A DNA stretch of 64,000 nucleotides from the NCBI GenBank assembly GCA_963820545.1, contig CAWGAJ010000001.1:1364001-1428000 (forward strand), written 5' to 3'. The translations under genes and the position numbers were made by a program. This stretch comes from CAWGAJ01 sp963820545. Its GTDB lineage: Bacteria; Planctomycetota; Planctomycetia; Pirellulales; Thermoguttaceae. The notes beneath the pieces were generated by a model that saw nothing but the letters and a program-made list of their open reading frames with translations, ran no database searches and had not been told where the DNA came from. This document shows, piece after piece, positions 1 through 8,458 of the stretch (position 1 is the stretch's first letter; each line of letters begins with the position of its first letter).

Positions 1-2268
1 ATGCCCGCCGTGATGATCCTGGGCTTTGAGATGGAGATCACCCGCGTAATGGTGGTCTCGGTCCTAGGCGGCATGTTGGGCATCTTAATGATGATCCCGC
101 TGCGCCGGGCGTTTATTGTCAAGCAGCACGGCACGCTGAAATATCCCGAAGGCACGGCCTGCGCCGACGTGTTGGTGATCGGCGAGACCGGCGGATCATC
201 CGCCGCGACGGTGTTCATCGGTTTTACTGTGGCTTTTGTGCATAAATTTCTTATGGGTGGCATGAAGCTTTGGAAAGACGTCGTCGCCCGGCCGTTGGAT
301 TGGTTTCAAGGCGCCATGCCCGCCCTCGAAGCCGATCCCGCACTACTGGGCGTGGGTTATATTATCGGCACGCGGGTTTCTTGCATCATGGTCGCGGGAG
401 GCATTTTGGCATACTTTGTACTGATACCAGCCATCAAATTTATCGGCGAAGGATTGACATCGCCGCTTTTTCCAGGCACAACACCCATCAGTTCCATGGA
501 CGCGGATACGATCCGCTACTACTATGTGTTGTATGTCGGCGCCGGGGCCGTGGCCACGGGCGGGATCATCGGACTATTCCGGGCATTGCCTTTGATTTTT
601 TCCTCGCTCCGCTCGGGCCTGCGGGACATGGGCGCTGCGGTGCGTTCGGGCGGCAAGATAACGCGGCGTACGGATCGCGATCTGCCGCTTTCGCTGGTTT
701 TTCTCGGCGCCTGTTTGTTGGTATTGGCCATCTGGTTTTTTCTTGGTGTGGATCCCCAAGCCGGCGGCAGTTTCACCTCGGCCGCTTTGCTCAATTTGGT
801 TAATCTGGTCGCCGCGGTTTTGATCGTGCTCTTCGGATTTATGTTCGTGACAGTGTCCTCGCGATTGACCGGCGAAATCGGTTCATCCTCGAATCCCATC
901 TCCGGGATGACCGTGGCCACGCTGCTTTTGACCTGTTTGATTTTTTTGGCTCTCGGCTGGACCAGTCCGCAACATCGATTGATTGCGCTGTCGGTGGCGG
1001 CCGTGGTGTGCATTGCTTCGTCGAACGGCGGGACCACTTCCCAGGACCTCAAGACCGGCTTCCTGGTCGGGGCCACGCCCAAGTATCAGCAATTGAGCAT
1101 CCTGATAGGCTCGGTTTCCTCGGCGCTGGTGATCGGTGTGATACTACTGGTTCTCAATCAGGCTGGTACGATATATTCGGTGAAAAATTTGACCCAACCG
1201 GCCCGACCGTTGGATGTGGAAACTCTCAAACAACACGCCCGGCAGGAACAGTCGCCTATCGACGGAAAGATGTATTACGTGTGGCATGCCGTCGAAGGAA
1301 ATGCCGATCGCGTGCCGCCGGGAAAATATCTGGTCGACGATCAGGGGCGGATCCGCTATCTCGTCGATCCGGGCATCAACGGCAGACTCAACCAGCGTGA
1401 CGACGGCACTGAAGTCAGAAAACTCCATCCTCCCCAGGCCCAATTGTTCGCCCTGATAACCGACGGCATTTTGAACCAAAAGCTGCCCTGGGTGCTGGTG
1501 CTCATCGGGGTGGCCATTGCGCTGGTGATGGAACTGAGCGGCGTTTCATCGCTGCCGTTCGCCGTGGGCGTGTATTTACCGCTTTCCTCGACGACGCCTA
1601 TTTTCGCAGGCGGTTTGGTGCGGTACATCGTCGATAATTTCAACCGCCGCAAGAAGGATGTTGGACAGTCCCCTGAACTGGAATCGGAAATGAGCCCAGG
1701 CGTGTTGTTTTCCACCGGTTACATCGCCGGCGGCGCGATTGCCGGCGTGATCATCGCCTTTTTCACCTTCCCTTATTTTGACCGTTTAACCGAAAACCTA
1801 AGTACTTGGCAGTATCGCCGGGTGCCTGTCGCCGCCGAGGCAAGTCTGCAACAGCAGTTCCTGGTCCTGGCAAAAACTGAACTGGGTGAAAAGGCTGCGG
1901 AAAAAGATCTTTTTCGTTTTGCCTACGAGATCTACGAACTTAACTCCCATCTGCTGGTCCGCTACGTGCCGCTGCGCAGAGGCATGAGGCTCAGGCTGCC
2001 CGACGACAAAGACCAACAAGTGGAAGCAGACATCACGCTGGAAGAATTTGCTAAAAAAGTGCTCGGCGATTCGGGCAAGGCAGCCATGCTTTTCGAGTTG
2101 AACGCCAGCAGGCTACAGTTACCGCAGGCTTTACCCGAGGGAGTCGCCCTGCGCCTGCCCCAACAAAACGCCCCCTCCTTGATCGCCTTTGCCGTGTTGA
2201 TGGTGCTTTTAACAGTAGTCGGTTTCGGCTGGATATTTAAATCCTCGCCGGATGCAAATAAAGCGTAG
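1..2268 (+). CDS. OPT family oligopeptide/metal-chelate transporter, 5' truncated by window edge
   Basis: Inner-membrane transporter of the OPT superfamily, bacterial branch, which takes up small peptides or metal chelates; the substrate cannot be read from sequence. Residues 1-400 and 480-590 hold many hydrophobic segments with the OPT motif KYPEGTACADVL near residue 47 and SSNGGTTSQDLKTG near 340. A hydrophilic loop (about 400-480) leads into LITDGILNQKLPW, also typical of the family. The first base of the window is already inside the gene: the N-terminal helices of the family (about 100 residues) are missing, so the ATG at position 1 is probably internal. A soluble stretch of about 110 residues (610-715) sits before the last membrane segment and ends in a LysM-like block (FELNASRLQLPQALPEGVAL). 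The gene ends 8 bp before a REP-type palindrome. Confidence 0.9.
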   Translation: MPAVMILGFEMEITRVMVVSVLGGMLGILMMIPLRRAFIVKQHGTLKYPEGTACADVLVIGETGGSSAATVFIGFTVAFVHKFLMGGMKLWKDVVARPLDWFQGAMPALEADPALLGVGYIIGTRVSCIMVAGGILAYFVLIPAIKFIGEGLTSPLFPGTTPISSMDADTIRYYYVLYVGAGAVATGGIIGLFRALPLIFSSLRSGLRDMGAAVRSGGKITRRTDRDLPLSLVFLGACLLVLAIWFFLGVDPQAGGSFTSAALLNLVNLVAAVLIVLFGFMFVTVSSRLTGEIGSSSNPISGMTVATLLLTCLIFLALGWTSPQHRLIALSVAAVVCIASSNGGTTSQDLKTGFLVGATPKYQQLSILIGSVSSALVIGVILLVLNQAGTIYSVKNLTQPARPLDVETLKQHARQEQSPIDGKMYYVWHAVEGNADRVPPGKYLVDDQGRIRYLVDPGINGRLNQRDDGTEVRKLHPPQAQLFALITDGILNQKLPWVLVLIGVAIALVMELSGVSSLPFAVGVYLPLSSTTPIFAGGLVRYIVDNFNRRKKDVGQSPELESEMSPGVLFSTGYIAGGAIAGVIIAFFTFPYFDRLTENLSTWQYRRVPVAAEASLQQQFLVLAKTELGEKAAEKDLFRFAYEIYELNSHLLVRYVPLRRGMRLRLPDDKDQQVEADITLEEFAKKVLGDSGKAAMLFELNASRLQLPQALPEGVALRLPQQNAPSLIAFAVLMVLLTVVGFGWIFKSSPDANKA

Positions 2269-2276
2269 AGATAAAG

Positions 2277-2345
2277 CGCTCCCCTGCGGGTCGCGGCTAA
2301 GCAAGACGCAAATGATTTCGTTTAGCCGCGACCCGCAGGGGAGCG
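2277..2345. repeat. REP-type inverted repeat pair upstream of the RAYT gene
   Basis: A 24-bp sequence starting CGCTCCCCTGCGGGTCGCGG (2277-2300) is followed after about 21 bp by its exact reverse complement (2322-2345). The pair would fold into a long perfect hairpin. It lies directly between the transporter stop codon and the transposase start. The same 25-mer recurs once downstream of the transposase and once after rho. Confidence 0.85.
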
Positions 2346-2360
2346 TGTGAGAAATTGAAC

Positions 2361-2951
2361 ATGGTCCTTGGATATCATCTCATTTTAACCGCTTATGGTT
2401 TCTGGCTGCCGAATGATCCGCGCGGTTCATGGTCCGATTTTATTGGGGCCTGGGAATTGTTTCGTTTTGGTCGGGCGTCGAAAACCAATAGTCGTCAATC
2501 CTTGGCTTCAAAACCACATGACAAGCATATACGATGGGCCGCGAAGAAAAAACTGAAATATCCAGAAGTTCATTTTTCGGGAATTCAAGCCAGGACGATT
2601 GGTCAGGGTTTTGCCGACTTGGTCCAACGCGCCGGATTGATAATCTGGGCTTGTTCAATCCTACCTGAACATACACACCTGGTTATTGCCCGGCATAAAT
2701 ACAATGTAGAACAAATTGCTAACCTGCTAAAAGGAGCGGCAACAACGGCTTTGATTAACGAGAAATTGCATCCTTTTGAAAAGTATTCATCCAAAGATGG
2801 CCGCCTGCCCAAGGCTTGGGCTCAAGGTCAATGGAAAGCGTTTTTGGATCGTAAGAAGTATATTCACCAAGCGATACAATATGTGGAGAACAATCCATTA
2901 AAAGAAGGGAAGCCGAAACAAAAATGGAGTTTTGTTGCCCATTATGAGTAG
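2361..2951 (+). CDS. REP-associated tyrosine transposase (RAYT, IS200-like Y1 family)
   Basis: Single-domain Y1/HUH transposase of the RAYT group, about 197 residues. The HUH metal-binding motif is in LPEHTHLVIA (about residues 100-110) and the candidate nucleophilic tyrosine is in the helix RKKYIHQAIQYVENNP near residue 170. The opening LGYHLILTAYGFWLPNDPRG is characteristic of the family. ATG 2361 is preferred over the TTG two codons upstream because family members begin at this methionine. RAYTs nick and join single-stranded DNA at REP palindromes. Here the gene is bracketed by an inverted pair of a palindromic repeat (2277-2345) and a third copy (2966-2990), which are probably its substrate. 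The ORF looks intact. Confidence 0.9.
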   Translation: MVLGYHLILTAYGFWLPNDPRGSWSDFIGAWELFRFGRASKTNSRQSLASKPHDKHIRWAAKKKLKYPEVHFSGIQARTIGQGFADLVQRAGLIIWACSILPEHTHLVIARHKYNVEQIANLLKGAATTALINEKLHPFEKYSSKDGRLPKAWAQGQWKAFLDRKKYIHQAIQYVENNPLKEGKPKQKWSFVAHYE

Positions 2952-2965
2952 TTTGACCACTCGCC

Positions 2966-2990
2966 CGCTCCCCTGCGGGTCGCGGCTAAA
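2966..2990 (+). repeat. REP copy downstream of the RAYT gene
   Basis: Direct-orientation copy of the 25-bp element found at 2277-2300, starting 14 bp after the transposase stop codon. It is a single half here rather than an inverted pair. Confidence 0.85.
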
Positions 2991-3050
2991 CGTTTTTATT
3001 ATGGAACAACTGATCGTTGATATTGACATTTATTATTAGAGGAGATTCCT

Positions 3051-4109
3051 GTGCGAATACGATCCAATTCACAATTTTCAATTTGCAATTTTCAATTTGC
3101 AATCATCACGTTTTTATGCATCCTCATGAGCGGCATTGGCCGTGCCGACGAAGGAATGTGGCTGTTTACGAATCCGCCCAACAAGATGCTTAACCAGCGA
3201 TACGATTTCGCCGCCGCGCCCGAGTGGCTTAAGCACGTGCAGCACGCCTCGGTGCGTTTTATTGCCGGCGGCTCGGCCTCGTTCGTCTCGGCCGACGGGC
3301 TGGTGATGACCAATCACCACGTCGGCGCCGACGCCTTGCAAAAACTCAGCAGCCGGGAAGACGATTATCTTAAAAACGGCTTTTACGCCAGAACGCGCGA
3401 TGAGGAACTGAAGTGCGCCGATCAGGAACTGAACGTGCTGGTGAGCGTCGAGGACGTGACTGCCCGGATCAACGCCGCGGTGCCGCCGGGCAGCGACATG
3501 GCCGCGGCCGAAAAAGCCCGCCGGGCGGCAATGAACACTCTGGAGAAAGAATCGCTGGATAAGACCGGCTTGCGCAGCGACGTGATCACGTTGTACCACG
3601 GGGGCGAGTATCATCTTTACCGCTACAAAAAATACACCGACGTGCGTCTGGTCTTCGCTCCCGAGCAGGACGCGGCCTTTTTCGGCGGCGATCCCGATAA
3701 TTTCGAGTATCCCCGCTTCGATCTGGATATCTCTTTTTTCCGCGTCTACGAAGACGGCAAGCCGGCAAAGATCGAGCACTATCTGAAGTGGAGCGCGGCG
3801 GGGCCGCAAGACAAGGAGTTGGTTTTTGTCTCGGGCAATCCGGGCCGAACCGACCGTCTCGACACCGCCGCTCAACTGGAGTTTATCCGCGACACAGTTC
3901 TGCCTAACGTGCTCAATCTGCTGCGGAGGCGCGAGGTGCTGCTAACGACCTACAGCCAACGCAGCGCGGAGAACGCGCGCCGGGCAAAAGACGATTTGTT
4001 CGGCGTGCAGAATTCGCGCAAGGCCCGTCTGGGCATGTTGGCCGGACTGCAAGATCCCGCCGTGATGCGCCCCACCAGGCAGCCGAACAAGCTCTGCGCC
4101 GGGCAGTGA
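3051..4109 (+). CDS. S46 family dipeptidyl-peptidase (DPP7/DPP11 type), N-terminal part of a frameshifted gene
   Basis: N-terminal half of a secreted serine peptidase of family S46, which removes dipeptides from the N-terminus of peptides. GTG start with a good Shine-Dalgarno (GAGGAG, 7 bp upstream) and a signal peptide ending near RADEGMW. Seen here: the catalytic His region VMTNHHVGAD (residues 86-94; most relatives have Cys after HH) and the catalytic Asp region GGDPDNFEYPRFDLD. At about 4065-4072 the conserved sequence moves to another frame: the tail after LAGLQDPAVM is out of frame, while QAAEQALRRAVMNNPQLKK continues in the next ORF. A lost G in a GCGCGCC tract would explain it. The signal peptide is encoded by an imperfect CAATTTTCAATTTGC tandem repeat like intergenic repeats of these bacteria. 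The two halves give about 704 residues, the normal S46 length. Confidence 0.85.
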   Translation: MRIRSNSQFSICNFQFAIITFLCILMSGIGRADEGMWLFTNPPNKMLNQRYDFAAAPEWLKHVQHASVRFIAGGSASFVSADGLVMTNHHVGADALQKLSSREDDYLKNGFYARTRDEELKCADQELNVLVSVEDVTARINAAVPPGSDMAAAEKARRAAMNTLEKESLDKTGLRSDVITLYHGGEYHLYRYKKYTDVRLVFAPEQDAAFFGGDPDNFEYPRFDLDISFFRVYEDGKPAKIEHYLKWSAAGPQDKELVFVSGNPGRTDRLDTAAQLEFIRDTVLPNVLNLLRRREVLLTTYSQRSAENARRAKDDLFGVQNSRKARLGMLAGLQDPAVMRPTRQPNKLCAGQ

Positions 4110-5164
4110 TGAACAATCCGCAACTCAAAAAAAGTTGCGGCGACGCCTGGAATACCGTAGACGATTCGCTGAAACTATGGAAAGCAATTTATCCCGAATA
4201 TGAGCGTCTCGAACGGGCTCCAATCTTCCAGTGCCAGCTTTTCAAAATCGCCCGCACCTTGCTCCGCCTCGGCGAGGAAACCGCCAAACCCAACGCCGAG
4301 CGACTGCGCGAATACCGCGAATCGAACCTCGAATCACTAAAGCAAGAACTGTTTGCCGATACGCCCATCTACAAGGATTTGGAAACCATTGTCCTCGCCG
4401 ATTACTTCAGTTATTTCCTGGAAACCGCGGGCACGGACAACGAGTTGGCCAAACAAATTATCGCTGATGTGTCGGCCTCCCAGCGGGCCGCGGCGATAGT
4501 GCAGGGCACGCAACTGCAAGACGTGGCCGTGCGAAAAAAGCTGGCCGAAGGCGGCGTCAAGGCCATCGAAGCCTCTGATGACCCGATGATCAAGTTGGCC
4601 CGCCTGCTCGACGCCCCTGCCCGCCGCGTGCGCGAAATCTATGAACAACAAGTCGAAGAGCCGCAGCGCCAGTCATACGCCAAAATCGCCGACGCCCGTT
4701 TTAAGCTCTACGGCACTAACGTTTATCCCGACGCCACCTTCACCCTCCGCCTGGCCTTTGGAGAGGTCAAAGGTTACACGCAAGCGGGCGAGACCATTCC
4801 GCCCTGGACCACCCTTGCCGGGGCGTACCAACGGGCCGAGGAACATCATAACCAAGCTCCCTTCAATTTGCCTCCACGCTGGCTCCAGGAGAAAGAGAAA
4901 CTGAATCTCGATACGCCCTTGAACTTCGTTTTCACGGCCGACATCATCGGCGGCAATTCCGGCAGCCCGGTCATGAACCGCAACGCGGAATTGGTGGGCA
5001 TCGTCTTCGACGGGAATTTGCAGTCTCTGGTTTGGGATTTCGTTTATAACGACGAGCAAGGCCGGGCGCTGGCCGTCCACTCCAGCGCGATTATCGAAGC
5101 CCTGCAAAAAATCTACGACGCTCAGGCCCTGGCCGATGAACTGCTTAAAGGCCGCCTGCCGTAA
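4106..5164 (+). CDS. S46 family dipeptidyl-peptidase, C-terminal part of the frameshifted gene
   Basis: Continuation of the S46 peptidase begun at 3051. It carries the catalytic serine in IGGNSGSPVMNRNAELVG (Ser near residue 287 of this fragment) followed by VGIVFDGNLQSLVWDFVYN, the substrate-pocket region that separates DPP7 from DPP11; the specificity is not decided here. The apparent ATG at 4106 is not a real start: conserved residues extend upstream in the same frame to about 4072. No ribosome binding site or promoter precedes it. The gene ends at a three-hairpin repeat array (5174-5265) that probably acts as terminator. Confidence 0.85.
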   Translation: MMNNPQLKKSCGDAWNTVDDSLKLWKAIYPEYERLERAPIFQCQLFKIARTLLRLGEETAKPNAERLREYRESNLESLKQELFADTPIYKDLETIVLADYFSYFLETAGTDNELAKQIIADVSASQRAAAIVQGTQLQDVAVRKKLAEGGVKAIEASDDPMIKLARLLDAPARRVREIYEQQVEEPQRQSYAKIADARFKLYGTNVYPDATFTLRLAFGEVKGYTQAGETIPPWTTLAGAYQRAEEHHNQAPFNLPPRWLQEKEKLNLDTPLNFVFTADIIGGNSGSPVMNRNAELVGIVFDGNLQSLVWDFVYNDEQGRALAVHSSAIIEALQKIYDAQALADELLKGRLP

Positions 5165-5173
5165 AGGTTTGCA

Positions 5174-5265
5174 GGACGACTTTCAAAGTCGTCCCCCGTA
5201 CTACTGTAGGACGATTTTTTAAGTTGTCACCCGTACCTCTATAAGACGACTTTCAAAGTCGTCTT
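5174..5265. repeat. array of three GACGAC..GTCGTC hairpins
   Basis: Three copies of a short palindrome at 35-bp intervals: GGACGACTTTCAAAGTCGTC at 5174, a degraded copy at 5207-5230, and AAGACGACTTTCAAAGTCGT at 5243. The spacers are similar to each other (CCCGTACTACT, CCCGTACCTCT). The array sits between two same-strand genes and belongs to the dispersed family also found at 10005, 13891, 55425 and 58437. It probably works as transcription terminator or RNA end-protection. Confidence 0.8.
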
Positions 5266-5372
5266 ACTTTTTACCCAAGCTTGACATTCTTCCCACGTCC
5301 AATAAGATTCATGTATAATATATACGAGATGAATACTAAAGACTGATAACTGTTAACTGAAAACTAATAATC

Positions 5373-6677
5373 ATGACTCAAATTCAGCAAGCCGCGGCAG
5401 GCGTTATCACGCCCGAGATGGAGGCCGTGGCCCGCAGCGAGCATCTCCCGTCGGAGTTGATTCGCGACGAGGTGGCACGCGGGCGCATGGTCATCCCGGC
5501 CAACAAAGTGCATCTGAAAAAGGGACTTCACCCCATCGGCATCGGCGTGGCTGCGCGCACGAAGATCAACGCCAACATCGGCAAATCGTCGCTTTCGAGC
5601 GATACGCAATGCGAACTGGAAAAGCTTTTTGTGGCCATCAGTCACGGGGCAGACACGGTAATGGATCTATCGACCGGCGAAGGCATCGATGGAGTGGCGC
5701 GCGGATCATCGAGGCCGCCACCGTGCCCGTCGGCACCGTGCCCATTTACCAGGTGGTCGAACAACTCGACGACGTCGCGGACATGAAACCCCGGGATTTT
5801 CTGGACGTCGTCCAGCAGCAGGCCAGCCAGGGCGTGGATTACATGACCATCCACTGCGCTGTATTGCGCGATCACATTCTGCTCACGCAAAAACGCCTTA
5901 CCGGCATTGTCAGCCGGGGCGGATCACTGGTGGCCAAATGGATGCTGGCCCACGGCGAGGAAAATCCTTTCTACACGCACTTCGACGAGCTTTGCGAGAT
6001 CATGCGCCAGTACGACGTGACCTGGAGCCTGGGCGACGGCCTGCGTCCCGGCTCGATCGCCGACGCCTGCGACGAGGCGCAATTTGCCGAACTGAAAGTC
6101 ATGGGCGAGCTTGGGCGCCGGGCGCGCAGCGCAATTGTCAGGTAATGATCGAAGGTCCCGGCCACGTGCCCATGGACCAGATCGAACATAATATGAAACT
6201 CCAAATGGAATGGTGCGACGAAGCGCCGTTTTACGTGCTGGGTCCGGTGGTCACAGACGTGGCCCCGGGCTACGACCACATCACCAGCGCCATCGGCGGC
6301 GCCATGGCGGCACTTTATGGCGCGGCAATGCTCTGCTATGTCACTCCAAAAGAGCACTTGGGCTTGCCCAATCTGGAAGACGTGCGCCAGGGAGTGATCG
6401 CCGCCAAGATTGCCGCCCACGCCGCCGACATTGCCCGGCATCGCCCGCTGGCCCGCCAGCGCGACGACGCCTTAAGCCGCGCCCGCTTCAATTTCGACTG
6501 GGAAGAACAGTTCCGCCTGTCTTTGGATCCCCAGCGCGCCGCGCCATGCATGACGAAACCCTGCCCGCCGCAGAAAACAAGACATCACACTATTGCAGCA
6601 TGTGCGGCCCAAAATTCTGCTCCATGAAAACCACCGAAGAACTCCGCAAAATGGCCCGCACAGGCACCGGCCATTAA
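5373..6677 (+). CDS. thiC: phosphomethylpyrimidine synthase ThiC, with three frameshifts
   Basis: Radical SAM enzyme converting aminoimidazole ribotide to HMP phosphate for thiamine synthesis. Length about 433 residues when joined, as in the short ThiC form. Frame 1 (5373 to about 5698) has INANIGKSSLSSDTQCELEK and TVMDLSTGEGID. Frame 2 (to about 6120) has VPVGTVPIYQ, DYMTIHCAV and SRGGSLVAKWMLAH. Frame 3 (to about 6540) has QVMIEGPGHVPMDQ and VTDVAPGYDHITSAIGGAMA. The last frame has the 4Fe-4S motif CSMCGPKFC. Each break lies in a GCGC-rich tract and a single missing C or G explains it, so sequencing error is likelier than gene decay. The start ATG directly follows an ACTGAAAACT low-complexity repeat, with no Shine-Dalgarno. 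No TPP riboswitch was recognised upstream. Confidence 0.9.
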
Positions 6678-6689
6678 TACTTTAAAATG

Positions 6690-6725
6690 TCCCCTCTCCC
6701 GCCGGGAGAGGGCTAGGGTAAGGGC
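6690..6725. repeat. CCCTCTCCC..GGGAGAGGG palindromic repeat
   Basis: Sequence CCCCTCTCCCGCCGGGAGAG followed by GGCTAGGGTAAGGG. An inverted-orientation relative with the same flanking tail lies at 42420-42455. It sits right after thiC and may serve as terminator. Confidence 0.75.
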
Positions 6726-6795
6726 TATCCGGATTTTTCACCATGGAGACACGGAAGTCACGGAGATCGGATAAATCATTTACCGTGTACCACGC

Positions 6796-7560
6796 ATGAG
6801 CACTGATTTTATTCCCGGCATCTATAATTATTGCGACCGCTGGTGCGAGCGATGTGCTTTTACAGCGAGATGCCTGGTCTTTGCTCGGGAAAAGACGTAT
6901 TTCGGCGACAAGAAGGAGCATGATCTTGCGAGCGACGCTTTCTGGAAGACGATACAGGGGATATTTTGCGACACGAAAGCGCTCATCCAGCGGGCTGCCG
7001 AGGAACGTGGCATTGACCTAAACGCAGTGGACCAGGAAGAGCTAGAGCGCACGATGAAGGCGATGGCTGACGTCGGCCGCCAAGTCCGGCGGCATCCACT
7101 CGTGGTCCAGGCCACTCGCTATTCCGCATGGGTGGACAAGTGGTTTGAAAATCATGCAGCATCTTTCAAGCAGAAGCGCGACGAGCTTGTATCGCTGGAA
7201 TTGATGCAGCTTAGCGGTTGCGATCCCGAGGCGGAAGCGATTAGCCTCACGGACGCATGCGACGTGGTCCGCTGGTATCAACACCAGATTTCCGTGAAGT
7301 TTTCTCGGGCGCTTAGCAGCGACGGTGAACGTGAACTGATCGACGAAGAGGCTATGCGAATCGACTCCCTCGGGTCAGCGAAAGTGGTGCTCCTGGGCAT
7401 CGACCGCTCGCTGGCGGCTTGGGCGATCATTCGCGAAGCATTTCCGGAACACGCCGATGAGATTCTTGACGTCCTTGTGGACCTCGATCAATTGCGTCGC
7501 ACGGGTGAAATCCGCTTCCCAGCCGCTCGTGCATTCGTTCGACCGGGACTAGACGACTGA
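6796..7560 (+). CDS. uncharacterised protein with N-terminal four-cysteine cluster
   Basis: Soluble, mostly helical protein of 254 residues with no signal peptide or membrane segment. The only striking motif is at the N-terminus, YNYCDRWCERCAFTARC, with Cys at 13, 17, 20 and 26, which could bind zinc or an iron-sulfur cluster. The rest is rich in charged helices (LERTMKAMADVGRQVRRH near residue 85; a basic and acidic amphipathic region after 140). I recognise no named family and assign no function. The start ATG 6796 has no obvious Shine-Dalgarno. It stands alone between thiC and a convergent protease gene, with no shared operon signal. Confidence 0.75.
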   Translation: MSTDFIPGIYNYCDRWCERCAFTARCLVFAREKTYFGDKKEHDLASDAFWKTIQGIFCDTKALIQRAAEERGIDLNAVDQEELERTMKAMADVGRQVRRHPLVVQATRYSAWVDKWFENHAASFKQKRDELVSLELMQLSGCDPEAEAISLTDACDVVRWYQHQISVKFSRALSSDGERELIDEEAMRIDSLGSAKVVLLGIDRSLAAWAIIREAFPEHADEILDVLVDLDQLRRTGEIRFPAARAFVRPGLDD

Positions 7561-7617
7561 CACCGCAAAAGGGCGCCTCAACTTTCTAATTCCGGACAGC
7601 ATACTTTATTATGGCTT

Positions 7618-8037
7618 TCAAAACATATCGATCATTTGCTCCCCGTCATGGTCGGGGTTGCCGATAAGTTTTTGGCCGGCGGTGTCGACGACGAAGTCTA
7701 AAAGTTCTAGAGGAATCTGTCCGAGCAGCACGGGGCATTCGTCGGGAATTTCGGCTACTTCGACATAACAATCACGTTCTTGGACGGTCAATCGTACAGG
7801 CTCGTAGATTCCAAAAGAAACGATGCCTGCCGCTGTTTTGGCTGTCCGGGTGCGATGTCGAGTCAAACCTAATTGTTTTATGTATCGCCGGGGCAGTGAA
7901 AGCAATGTAGCACCGGTATCAACCAGGGCATCGGAGATTTCCAGACTCCGCACTTTCTCCGCCTCTAAATGGCCTTCCTCTAATTTGATCAAATCGCTTT
8001 GATTTTCGATCTTCGCGGAAACCACAACTTTGCCCAT
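7618..8037 (-). CDS. retropepsin-like (clan AA) aspartic protease family protein
   Basis: Small protein of 139 residues with the single active-site motif DALVDTGATLLSLP (near residue 40), typical of bacterial retropepsin-like proteins, which would work as homodimers. A second block, CPVLLGQIPLELLDFVVD, matches the hydrophobic and Gly-containing strand of the fold. ATG 8037 is chosen because GGAG lies 9 bp upstream. In-frame ATGs at 8052 and 8061 are less well placed. No signal peptide, so it is probably cytoplasmic. Substrate unknown. Confidence 0.8.
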   Translation of the reverse strand: MGKVVVSAKIENQSDLIKLEEGHLEAEKVRSLEISDALVDTGATLLSLPRRYIKQLGLTRHRTRTAKTAAGIVSFGIYEPVRLTVQERDCYVEVAEIPDECPVLLGQIPLELLDFVVDTAGQKLIGNPDHDGEQMIDMF

Positions 8038-8458
8038 CGTAAGAATCTCCATGGCAAACACCTCGCAGCAAACGGATTATGCTGAAGAAGACGAATTATT
8101 ATATCTTATCTTAATTTCACCTTATAGTAAAGTACATGTTGCGGGGTGCCTAGAGGCACAAGAGAGATTTTGGGCTTCCATCTACGGCCTCTGGCGGTTT
8201 TGCGGTCCTGATAGCCAAACAATCAGGGCTATCCATGTTGCATCCACGCGGAATATCTCCTATATTTTTTTCGCGGGTGCAAAGCACCCGCCCTACTTCC
8301 TGAACTCCGAACCATAGTGCGGCCTTTGGCTGCAACCAAAGCCGCGACCACTGGTCGCGGCTTTACAACATGCGTGCAAAATGTGCGCAAATTTCACCAC
8401 AAAGACTCTGCTCCCATTCGCTGAACCCTGAACCCCGAACCCTGCCTCCTTCCCACTT
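8038..8458. other. intergenic region with a 27-nt perfect palindrome
   Basis: No convincing gene. Positions 8338-8364 form a perfect palindrome (AAAGCCGCGACCA, a central C, then its reverse complement), preceded by GGCTGCAACC. A longer-loop relative with the same flanks lies at 42530-42583. A GAACCCTGAACCCCGAACCC low-complexity run (8422-8442) precedes the MFS gene start. Confidence 0.7.

Noticed and set aside
5280..5325. Promoter TTGACA..TATAAT upstream of thiC
   Set aside because: The boxes are present but about 27 bp apart, too far for a sigma70 promoter.
5266..5372. TPP riboswitch upstream of thiC
   Set aside because: I looked for the conserved CTGAGA and related core elements and did not find them; the region is a hairpin repeat array followed by an ACTGAAAACT repeat.
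5373..6677. thiC as a genuine pseudogene
   Set aside because: All three breaks lie in GCGC tracts, every catalytic block is intact, and the same type of break recurs in many other genes of the window, so a sequence artefact is more likely.
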